Positions 53,229 through 59,808 of a stretch of 61,944 bases of DNA are shown in pieces. How positions within the stretch are numbered: position 1 is the stretch's first letter; every line of letters starts with the position of its first letter. Source of the DNA: Clostridia bacterium (lineage in GTDB: Bacteria; Bacillota; Clostridia; Oscillospirales; CAG-272); assembly GCA_017502875.1 (NCBI GenBank), contig JAFVUF010000013.1, positions 1 through 61,944 of the forward strand, read 5' to 3'. Made by a program: the position numbers and the translations under genes. The notes beneath the pieces are model-generated. The model did no database searches. It was not told where the DNA came from and was given only the letters and a program-made list of their open reading frames with translations.

Positions 53229-53257
53229 ATTTTATCCTACATTTGTAAGTTTGTCAA
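53229..53257 (-). promoter_or_regulatory. Early lytic promoter with palindromic operator
   Basis: Minus strand: TTGACA (53252-53257), 17-bp spacer, TAAAAT (53229-53234). The spacer holds the palindrome CCTACATTTGTAAG (53236-53249), repeated with one change at 54078. A repressor bound there would block this promoter, which reads toward the Cro-like gene. Confidence 0.7.
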
Positions 53258-53382
53258 CAACTTTTGTAAGATTTTTATCCGCAAAAACCAACTTTTGTAT
53301 GTATAGCCAATTTCAAGATATTTAATTTGTTGTTTTTGTACAAAACACAAAAAACCACTCTTTCGAGTGGTCAGGAGGTTAT

Positions 53383-53877
53383 ATGGAAATAGCATCTTTT
53401 ATTATTTCAGCCATATCAATATTAGGTACACTTATCTTGGGTGTTTACACAGTTATATCTAAAAACAAAAATGAAAAAGAAATTGTTACTCTAAAAAACG
53501 AACACGAAAAAGTAATACTTAATCTTAACAACTCCGAAAAACAAATTGATTACTTTGAAGAACGGAGATACACAGCTACAACGGCATACTTAAATGCAGT
53601 TGGCGCCTTCCTTTTTTCGCCATTCGAAATTGGCGTTGAGAAAAAAGTTGGAGAATCCTTAGGTGAAATTTTAATGTATACGCCGGATTCATTAATTGAA
53701 AAAGTTCAAAATTTAAATCGTTTACTATTCATTCTTTCAAAAGCGGATATTAATTTCGATAGAAAAGAAAGAGACAGAAGTACAGCAATTGAGATATACT
53801 ACGAACTTTTAGAAGAGTTCAAAGATCTACGCGCCAAACAGCCATCAACTTCCAATAGCACTGCAAATGTAGAGTAA
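53383..53877 (+). CDS. Membrane-anchored protein, lysogenic-conversion candidate
   Basis: 164 residues. An N-terminal membrane helix (about 3-27) is followed by a coiled coil (KEIVTLKNEHEKVILNLNNSEKQ) and a helical domain. The ribosome site is AGGAGG. The hairpin ACCACTC/GAGTGGT lies just upstream at 53352-53370. Low GC and a position in the lysogeny region on the opposite strand to lytic genes suggest expression in the lysogen. No family recognised. Confidence 0.6.
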   Translation: MEIASFIISAISILGTLILGVYTVISKNKNEKEIVTLKNEHEKVILNLNNSEKQIDYFEERRYTATTAYLNAVGAFLFSPFEIGVEKKVGESLGEILMYTPDSLIEKVQNLNRLLFILSKADINFDRKERDRSTAIEIYYELLEEFKDLRAKQPSTSNSTANVE

Positions 53878-54039
53878 GGATATTATCATAATCGGTGCCG
53901 ACCAATACAATGCCGTTGTTTCCCAGAATAACTTTTTGTTGCACCATTCATCTACATACATCTGTAAAATCCGAAGCACTATGAAATACCCAATGATAAA
54001 CAACACCAAGACCACTATCACTAACCACAAGTCTATCAC
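53845..54039 (-). CDS. Small two-helix membrane protein
   Basis: 64 residues, GTG start after GAGGGGGTGAGG. Membrane helices lie at about 5-25 and 44-62 with DEWCNKK between. A repressor-type operator sits in the spacer of its consensus promoter, so it should be expressed when the prophage is induced or the repressor is low. It overlaps the 3' end of the convergent gene by 33 bases. Confidence 0.55.
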   Translation of the reverse strand: MIDLWLVIVVLVLFIIGYFIVLRILQMYVDEWCNKKLFWETTALYWSAPIMIISLLYICSAIGS

Positions 54040-54070
54040 ACCCTCACCCCCTCTCGCTTGATTTATTTAC

Positions 54071-54099
54071 ATTATAACCTACATTCGTAAGATTGTCAA
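54071..54099 (-). promoter_or_regulatory. Second repressor-controlled promoter
   Basis: Minus strand: TTGACA (54094-54099), 17-bp spacer, TATAAT (54071-54076). The operator CCTACATTCGTAAG (54078-54091) fills the spacer. On the plus strand a weaker TTTACA (54066-54071)/TAAGAT (54088-54093) pair overlaps the same operator and could be the autoregulated repressor promoter. Confidence 0.65.
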
Positions 54100-54123
54100 C
54101 ACTTTTTTATTAGGAGGCATAAA

Positions 54124-54483
54124 ATGACAACAGTAAATCGGATTAAACAAATTGCTAAAGAACAAGGTCGAAGTTTAACATATCTTTGTAAACAACTTGG
54201 ATTCACCTCACGAACATATTTCAATGATGTTGAAAAAAATAACAGAGAGATCCCGATTGAAAAATTAACACAAATAGCTGACCTTCTCGGCGTAACCGTC
54301 GATTACCTTCTCGGTAAAAGCGACGTTCCAAATCCACAAATCCCTCAGGAGCCCGCAATCCCCGAAGATTCCGTAGTATTTCACTTGAATGGCAAGCTTG
54401 GTAAAAAGAAGTTAACTAAAGAGCAAGCTACAATAATACAAGCAATGCTCGATGCAATTCCGGACACTCCCTTGGATAACTAA
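54124..54483 (+). CDS. XRE-family phage repressor
   Basis: 119 residues. The N-terminal helix-turn-helix (RIKQIAKEQGRSLTYLCKQLGFTSRTYFNDVEKNNREIPIEKLTQIADLLGVTVDYLLG) is followed by a short C-terminal region without a LexA-type protease domain. The ribosome site is TAGGAGG. With an ImmA-type protease next door it fits an ImmR-type repressor inactivated by cleavage rather than by RecA autocleavage. Its likely operators are the palindromes at 53236 and 54078. Confidence 0.75.
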   Translation: MTTVNRIKQIAKEQGRSLTYLCKQLGFTSRTYFNDVEKNNREIPIEKLTQIADLLGVTVDYLLGKSDVPNPQIPQEPAIPEDSVVFHLNGKLGKKKLTKEQATIIQAMLDAIPDTPLDN

Positions 54484-54835
54484 GCCCCAATATCCGCGCG
54501 GCAAAATAATCCGCTTCCCTCTCCATTTCCTTATTTGCCGCCTCAGCTCGCCCTTTATGTAAAAATATATGCCCCAGCTCATGAGCCACGGCGAACTGCT
54601 TTACGGACACGCTCTGAGTGCTGTCAAAGAATATCACTCGCCCGATACTGAACGCGATTTCACCTACCTTGTGGTTCTCAAGCTTAAGGTGCTTTATCAG
54701 CTTATCCCCCTCAAAATAAGAAAAAAGTCTGATATTCTCAGACTTACAAAATTCACCTAACTTAACAGGAAGCCTATGTATTTTATGCTTATGTAGTAGC
54801 TTCCTTATTACACAGTCAATTTCAACAAAATTCAC
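54428..54835 (-). CDS. ImmA/IrrE-type metallopeptidase
   Basis: 135 residues. The zinc motif HELGHIFLHKG (about residue 85) and EREADYFAARILG match ImmA/IrrE. Such proteases cleave the cognate repressor on induction. Unusually it is encoded on the opposite strand, and its last 56 bases overlap the 3' end of the repressor gene. In most phages and ICEs the two genes form one operon. Confidence 0.85.
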   Translation of the reverse strand: MNFVEIDCVIRKLLHKHKIHRLPVKLGEFCKSENIRLFSYFEGDKLIKHLKLENHKVGEIAFSIGRVIFFDSTQSVSVKQFAVAHELGHIFLHKGRAEAANKEMEREADYFAARILGLSYPRECPELHRALLVLL

Positions 54836-54860
54836 AAAATCACCCCCATACGCAAAAAAA

Positions 54861-54878
54861 TGTATATTATAAAATACA
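54861..54878. promoter_or_regulatory. Inverted repeat TGTAT-N8-ATACA
   Basis: It lies in the divergent gap between the ImmA-type gene and the plus-strand gene at 54924. AT-rich candidate operator. Confidence 0.35.
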
Positions 54879-54923
54879 CCACAAAGGCGATTTTGTACAG
54901 TACCTTTTTAAGGAGATATAAAA

Positions 54924-55574
54924 ATGGATGATGTTTTAAGCTTTATTGTCGGTTTAGTGATTATAGCATTTATAGGTTTTTGCACTTATGGATGTGTACT
55001 TAATTACAAAGAAAATAAAAAGCAAAATCAATCACAAGAATTATTAGCTGGAGCTCACAAAATAATGTTAAACGAAACCATCCAGCACTTCAAAGACTTT
55101 TTCAGAAAGTTTGGAGTAACCCTCTCCCCTGAAGATGTCGCACATATTATGACTCAATACGCCATGGCTGCTGAAAAAGGTTCTCCGGAAAGCGCACTTT
55201 ATAGCTTCATTCCCGATGAAATTCCCTCTCAAAATAAGTTTATAAATGAAACTACATACCAATTCAATTATTTGCTCTCAATATGCTCTGATGAAATTAT
55301 AAAACAACGTATTCTTAATGAGTGGAACTCAACCATTGATGAATTTACACCGTTCGCTGTTTGCGGAATATATGAAACACAAAAACTAACAGTAAAAGAA
55401 GAAGAGCAGTATCTTTTCAGATTCAATTACGAGCTTAATGCAATTATTATGTTGCTGACTTACTGCGACGAGCTTGCCGAAGAAGCAACAGAAGATGAAG
55501 AAAACGTTTTCAATGAATTCTCCGAAGCGCTAATACAATATGCGAATTCGGCAGGATACTCAATGTTTAATTAA
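54924..55574 (+). CDS. Membrane-anchored protein, lysogenic-conversion candidate
   Basis: 216 residues. An N-terminal membrane helix (about 4-28) is followed by a helical soluble domain with an acidic C-terminus. The ribosome site is AAGGAGA. It stands alone on the plus strand between lysogeny genes. Proteins in this place often affect superinfection, but nothing in the sequence proves it. No family recognised. Confidence 0.6.
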   Translation: MDDVLSFIVGLVIIAFIGFCTYGCVLNYKENKKQNQSQELLAGAHKIMLNETIQHFKDFFRKFGVTLSPEDVAHIMTQYAMAAEKGSPESALYSFIPDEIPSQNKFINETTYQFNYLLSICSDEIIKQRILNEWNSTIDEFTPFAVCGIYETQKLTVKEEEQYLFRFNYELNAIIMLLTYCDELAEEATEDEENVFNEFSEALIQYANSAGYSMFN

Positions 55575-55637
55575 ATCCCAAACATCCGGTATTTAACGAA
55601 AATGCGCCCATGCCGTTAAATCCCCTCTCTTTCTAAA

Positions 55638-55850
55638 TTATTCTTTTTCTGTCAACAGATACGTAACCGGCTCACCGATGTATGAGGCTATCATCTGTAA
55701 CGTGCTGAGCTTCGGGTCAGCTTTTTCTCTTTCAAGTAAGCTGATTTCTTCTACACTAAGTCCGCAATTTGCGGCAAAATCTATTTGCGATTCCATTAAT
55801 CCCTTTCGCGCTGCGCGAATATTCATTGCGATTATCTCATTTTCGTTCAT
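55638..55850 (-). CDS. Small XRE-family regulator, paralogue A
   Basis: 70 residues starting MNENEIIAMNIRAARKG; GAGGAA precedes the ATG at 55850. The helix-turn-helix runs through IDFAANCGLSVEEISLLER and the tail is YIGEPVTYLLTE. It is closely related to paralogue B at 56051 in protein and DNA, so the pair arose by duplication. Confidence 0.7.
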   Translation of the reverse strand: MNENEIIAMNIRAARKGLMESQIDFAANCGLSVEEISLLEREKADPKLSTLQMIASYIGEPVTYLLTEKE

Positions 55851-56050
55851 GTTCCTCACTCGATTTAACGACATAGGCGCATAAACAAAAATAACGCCGC
55901 ATACCTACCGTATACAGCGCAACCAAACGCCATTATATACGATTTTACAAAAATTGCAAGTACTGAAAATTAAACTCGGCGAAGCTTCCTCCGCCGAGCC
56001 GTGTCATTAAGCCTTCTCCTTTCTAAATTATGTCCTTGAAATCCCTGTCG

Positions 56051-56281
56051 TTACACGGTATAAACCATGCCCTCGTCCTCGGTAAGCAAATACGTTACCG
56101 GCTGACCTATGTATGCAGCTATTTTCTGCAAGGTGCTTATCTTTGGATCCGAAAGTCCGCGCTCAAGCAAGCTAAGCTCCTCGACGCTTATCCCGCAGTT
56201 CGCCGCAAAATCAATCTGCGACTCCCCAAAAGCTTTTCTAATCTTTTTCAGATTGTATGAAAGTATTTCGTTTTCACTCAT
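56051..56281 (-). CDS. Small XRE-family regulator, paralogue B
   Basis: 76 residues starting MSENEILSYNLKKIRKA. It shares IDFAANCG, SVEE, SLLER, DPK, STLQ and PVTYLLTE with paralogue A. There is no clear ribosome site, so the start is tentative. Divergent from the integrase, it could control integrase expression. Confidence 0.65.
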   Translation of the reverse strand: MSENEILSYNLKKIRKAFGESQIDFAANCGISVEELSLLERGLSDPKISTLQKIAAYIGQPVTYLLTEDEGMVYTV

Positions 56282-56474
56282 AAGCAATCACGCAGCTTAA
56301 TGACACGTTTGTCATAATACCTCAAAATTCGACAACCGTCTAAGTAACGCAGTACGGATTGCGGATTTTCAAGCAAAAACAAAGATAACGCCATGCATTA
56401 CGCATAGCGTTAAAATACTTAACAAAGGAAGATTATACCAGTATAATCATAAAAATCAAGAGGTTTTTTAAAAT

Positions 56475-57608
56475 ATGCCAAGCTACGAAAAGAATAAATC
56501 CTCGGGCTTATGGTCCTGCCGCTTCCGAGAAACAGACGAAACAGGCGCTATACACCAGAAGCGCCTCTCAGGTTTCGCTACAAAGCGCGAGGCGCAGTAC
56601 GGCTATGAGGACTACATAAAGAGCGCCGAGGAGCGGAGAAACGCAAAAAAGGCGGCAGATGAAGCCGCTGCGCCCGATCCAAATAATATGACCTTTGATG
56701 AGCTGCTTACACTCTACTTTGCTTTCAAGAAATCGCGCGTAAAGGAAAGCACATATTACGATCTAACACAGAAAATAAAATGCCGCCTGCTACCGTTCTT
56801 CACGGGCAGACGGATGAAGGATATAAAACCGGCAACAGTCCTCGAATGGCAAAATTCGCTTTCAGAGTATAGCTTCAGATATCGAAGTACACTTATGTCT
56901 CATCTCGCCTCGGTTTATAATTTCGGCGAAAAATACCACGACGTAACCAATATATTAAATAAGGTAGACCGTCCTCGCAATCTCGAAGGCAAAAAGGAAA
57001 TGCTGTTCTGGACTCCGGAGGAATTCAATAAGGTGCTCGCAAAGCTCGATTCACCCGAATATAAAATGCTATTTCTAACACTGTTTGTAACAGGCTGCCG
57101 ACGCGGCGAAGCGCTCGCACTTACGTGGAATGACATAGATACAAAATCCCAAACGCTTGGGATTTCCAAAAGCGTAGCGCATAAGGTCTGGGAGAACGGC
57201 AAGAATTATAAAATTACAACGCCAAAGAACGTCGGCAGTAACCGCAAAATAGCTATTCCGGGATTCCTTATTGAACAGCTTATAGAATATAAAGAATGGC
57301 AGTTGCAAAATAAAGCCTCATGCGACTTTGTTTTCGGCGGTGAGAATCCGTTACCGCCGACAAGCATAGCGAGATACCTCGATAAAGCAGCGGAAGCGGC
57401 GGGCGTCAAAAAAATACGTATACACGACCTGCGCCACTCAGCCGCCTCTTACCTTATCCATAAAGGAGTCTCTATTGTGGCGGTATCAAAGCAGCTCGGC
57501 CATAACAACGTAGAGCAAACACTGAATACCTATTCGCACATGCTCCCGGATGACCAAACGATGATACGTAATAACCTCGAAAACCTCGGCACAATTTTAG
57601 GCACATAA
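56475..57608 (+). CDS. int: Tyrosine integrase
   Basis: 377 residues. An N-terminal arm-binding domain (YEKNKSSGLWSCRFRE) is followed by a SAM-like core-binding domain (about 70-165) and the catalytic domain. Catalytic residues are R in TGCRRGEALALTW, HDLRHSAASYL, GH in QLGHNNVEQTL and the nucleophile Y in TYSHM. It recombines attP with the tRNA-His attB. Its last codons (LGTILGT) coincide with a candidate arm-type DNA site. Confidence 0.93.
   Translation: MPSYEKNKSSGLWSCRFRETDETGAIHQKRLSGFATKREAQYGYEDYIKSAEERRNAKKAADEAAAPDPNNMTFDELLTLYFAFKKSRVKESTYYDLTQKIKCRLLPFFTGRRMKDIKPATVLEWQNSLSEYSFRYRSTLMSHLASVYNFGEKYHDVTNILNKVDRPRNLEGKKEMLFWTPEEFNKVLAKLDSPEYKMLFLTLFVTGCRRGEALALTWNDIDTKSQTLGISKSVAHKVWENGKNYKITTPKNVGSNRKIAIPGFLIEQLIEYKEWQLQNKASCDFVFGGENPLPPTSIARYLDKAAEAAGVKKIRIHDLRHSAASYLIHKGVSIVAVSKQLGHNNVEQTLNTYSHMLPDDQTMIRNNLENLGTILGT
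57147..57162. repeat. Palindrome family, copy 6
   Basis: TCCCAAACGCTTGGGA, a perfect palindrome itself but only 13 of 16 bases match the consensus. It lies in the integrase gene. Confidence 0.4.
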
Positions 57609-57617
57609 TTAGGCACA
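57586..57617. repeat. Candidate integrase arm-type sites, right
   Basis: TCGGCACAATTTTAGGCACA (57586-57605) and a further TTAGGCACA at 57609-57617, overlapping the end of int. They match the left site at 18416. Confidence 0.5.
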
Positions 57618-57712
57618 GAAAAATAATTCTTGCTCGTCATTGACCTTTCTTGATACCATAAAATATACATTTTGCACAATTTTAAACACTATAATTGTAG
57701 CAAATAACAAAC

Positions 57713-57744
57713 AAAAAGCCCCGAAATTTCTTTCGGGGCTTTTT
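57713..57744. terminator. Bidirectional terminator supplied by the prophage
   Basis: AAAAAGCCCCGAAA pairs with TTTCGGGGCTTTTT. It ends int on the plus strand and tRNA-His on the minus strand, replacing the host terminator now stranded at 18291. Confidence 0.85.
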
Positions 57745-57745
57745 C

Positions 57746-57762
57746 TGGGGTGGGTAATGGGA
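57746..57762. repeat. Right attachment core (17 bp)
   Basis: Identical to 18328-18344. It equals the tRNA-His 3' end from CCA into the T-stem/loop. Confidence 0.9.
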
Positions 57763-57823
57763 TTCGAACCCACGGCCTCCAGGGCCACAACCTGGCGCTC
57801 TAACCAACTGAGCTATACTCACC
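57746..57823 (-). tRNA. tRNA-His (anticodon GTG), prophage integration site
   Basis: 78 nt with encoded CCA, discriminator C73 and the extra 5' G typical of tRNA-His. Anticodon loop TTGTGGC gives GTG; the T-arm is GTGGGTTCGAATCCCAT. The acceptor stem has one A x C mismatch (position 4 with 69), which is unusual. It is transcribed after tRNA-Arg. Confidence 0.92.
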
Positions 57824-57828
57824 GTATA

Positions 57829-57905
<77 letters not shown>

Positions 57906-57923
57906 AGATTTACAACGGACATT

Positions 57924-57952
57924 ATTATACCATACATTTTTTCGTTTGTCAA
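57924..57952 (-). promoter_or_regulatory. Promoter of the tRNA-Arg/tRNA-His operon
   Basis: Minus strand: TTGACA (57947-57952), 17-bp spacer, TATAAT (57924-57929), 19 bp before tRNA-Arg. Confidence 0.85.
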
Positions 57953-58037
57953 GATATTTTTAAAAATTTGATAAGTTTTTTAAACGGCACCACATAGCAC
58001 GTATTCCGTGATATGCGATGCCGTTTGTATTATATCT

Positions 58038-59576
58038 TTAACCAGCCACTAATTCGTCAGAATCTTCCTCACCTGAAGTTGCTCTGTCGAACAGCTCCTC
58101 AACCTCTGCCGAGGGCTTTTTATCGATAAGTGAGACAACTATCGCGGCTACAAGCCCAACGATAAATCCGGGAAGAAGCTCGTAAATACCCGTAACGTCA
58201 GTTAAAAGGAACAACCAGAGAACGTCAACGACAGCTCCGCCTACAACTCCCGCGATAGCGCCCTTATATGTAAGGCGCTTCCAAAAGAGCGAAAGGATTA
58301 TAACAGGACCGAAGGAGGCGCCGAAGCCACCCCACGCGTTATCTACCATAGTCATTATAGCCTGCGCGCCCTTACCGCCGTTAGCGGCGATAAAGTACGC
58401 AACGATAGCGACTAATACAACGACTCCTCTGCCTACCCAAAGAACCTCTTTTTCAGACGCGTTTTTACGGATAACCGGCTTATATATATCACTTGTGAAG
58501 GAAGAGGACGAAACGAGGAGCTGAGAGTCCGCGGTCGACATCGCCGCGGCGATGATAGCGGAAAGAAGAATTCCTGCAATGAAAGCGGGGAAAAGATCCT
58601 TTACAGCCTTAATGAAGATGTTCTTCTGCGCCTGCTGAGCGAGAAGCTCAGGACCGTATACCACTCTGCCGAGATACGCAAGAACTATTGCGGAGGCAAG
58701 AGTTATAACCACCCAAACGATAGCAACAGTAGCAGAGGTCTTCATTTTCTTGGGATCTTTTATAGACATAAATCTTACGAGAATGTGAGGCATACCGAAA
58801 TATCCGAGTCCCCAGGCAAGTCCGGACGCTATATCCTGCCAGCTTGCGGAAAAGAGATTTGATGTAAAGCCTACCGTCTCGCCTTCAGTTCCGTAAGGAA
58901 GAACCTGACCGAGAAGCGACATATCGGGATTTTTAAGAGTAACTATCATTATCGGAACCGCGAGAAGCGCTATGAGCATCATTATCGCTTGGAAGAAATC
59001 CGTCCAGCAGACCGCCTTGAAGCCGCCGAGGAACGTATACGCAATGAGTATGATTGCGAAAATAAGTATCGCAAGCTCGCCCTTGTCAGCAAAGAAAGGG
59101 ATAACCTCCTGGAATACTGTTCCGCCTGCAACAAAGCTGGAAGCAACGTAAACGGTGAAGAACACGAGAAATACTACCGCACAGATGATCTGAAGCACGG
59201 GGTTTTTCGTGCAGAAGCGGTTGGAAAGATACTGAGGAAGTGTTATTGAATCGTTAGCTGCCTTTGAAAAGCGACGAAGCCTTGTGGAAACCAGTATCCA
59301 GTTAGCTGCCGTACCAAGGGCAAGTCCAATACCTATCCATGCCTGTCCCATACCGAACGCGAGTATGCTTCCCGGGAAGCCCATAAGCAGCCAGCCGGAC
59401 ATATCCGAAGCCTGAGCGCTCATTGCGGTAACAAACGGGCCCATAGAACGTCCGCCGAGAAAATAGTCCTTCTCTCCCGCAGACTTTGATCTTACAAAAA
59501 ACCAAATTCCTATGGCAAGTACCGCGACGAAATAAAGAATGAATGCCGTAAGCATTAAAATTTCGTTCTTTGTCAT
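58038..59576 (-). CDS. putP: Sodium/proline symporter (PutP type)
   Basis: 512 residues with about 13 membrane helices, the SSS family. DYFLGGRSMGPFVTAMSAQASDMSGWLLMGFPGSILAFG near the start is the PutP signature with the Na+ and proline site region. AMSTADSQLLVSSSSFTSDIY is the second Na+-binding segment. It imports L-proline with Na+. The ATG at 59576 is chosen because it begins the family sequence. It is monocistronic; the hairpin ACGGCA/TGCCGT lies at 57,982-58,022. Confidence 0.9.
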   Translation of the reverse strand: MTKNEILMLTAFILYFVAVLAIGIWFFVRSKSAGEKDYFLGGRSMGPFVTAMSAQASDMSGWLLMGFPGSILAFGMGQAWIGIGLALGTAANWILVSTRLRRFSKAANDSITLPQYLSNRFCTKNPVLQIICAVVFLVFFTVYVASSFVAGGTVFQEVIPFFADKGELAILIFAIILIAYTFLGGFKAVCWTDFFQAIMMLIALLAVPIMIVTLKNPDMSLLGQVLPYGTEGETVGFTSNLFSASWQDIASGLAWGLGYFGMPHILVRFMSIKDPKKMKTSATVAIVWVVITLASAIVLAYLGRVVYGPELLAQQAQKNIFIKAVKDLFPAFIAGILLSAIIAAAMSTADSQLLVSSSSFTSDIYKPVIRKNASEKEVLWVGRGVVVLVAIVAYFIAANGGKGAQAIMTMVDNAWGGFGASFGPVIILSLFWKRLTYKGAIAGVVGGAVVDVLWLFLLTDVTGIYELLPGFIVGLVAAIVVSLIDKKPSAEVEELFDRATSGEEDSDELVAG

Positions 59577-59637
59577 TTTTGATACCAACCTTTTAAATAT
59601 TAATTGTATATTTGACTTATAAAAAGCAACACCATAC

Positions 59638-59666
59638 ATTGTATCATATTCTCACTCGATTTGCAA
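59638..59666 (-). promoter_or_regulatory. Promoter of putP
   Basis: Minus strand: TTGCAA (59661-59666), 17-bp spacer, TACAAT (59638-59643). Confidence 0.65.
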
Positions 59667-59730
59667 GACCTTTTCCGTACTTTTTACTAAAATTTTCTAC
59701 TTCTATTATTTAGTGCGATCGCAAACCGTC

Positions 59731-59775
59731 TTGCACTTATACGGGTGCAAAAATAAGCCGCATTGCTTATATAAT
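59731..59775 (+). promoter_or_regulatory. Promoter and inverted-repeat operator of the ABC gene
   Basis: The -10 TATAAT is at 59770-59775, without a good -35 at 17 bp. The inverted repeat TTGCAC-N8-GTGCAA (59731-59750) occupies the -35 area, which suggests control by a dimeric regulator. Confidence 0.55.
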
Positions 59776-59808
59776 AAGAGTATCAAAAAAAACGGGAGGA
59801 AAAATTTA

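Larger units (their letters stand above)
18328..57762. mobile_element. Podovirus-like prophage, 39.4 kb
   Basis: It is bounded by a 17-bp direct repeat that equals the 3' end of tRNA-His. It contains a tyrosine integrase next to the right boundary, a lysogeny control region, an early operon, and a full head and short-tail gene set. The head and tail genes are terminase, portal, scaffold, capsid, connector, nozzle, fibre and internal virion proteins. There is no tape measure, tail tube or sheath gene, which points to a short tail. Structural genes look intact, but no endolysin is recognisable. Confidence 0.93.

Noticed and set aside
53031-53306. Plus-strand 91-codon frame starting with TTG
   Set aside because: No ribosome site, and it covers the early promoter and operators; composition is not gene-like.
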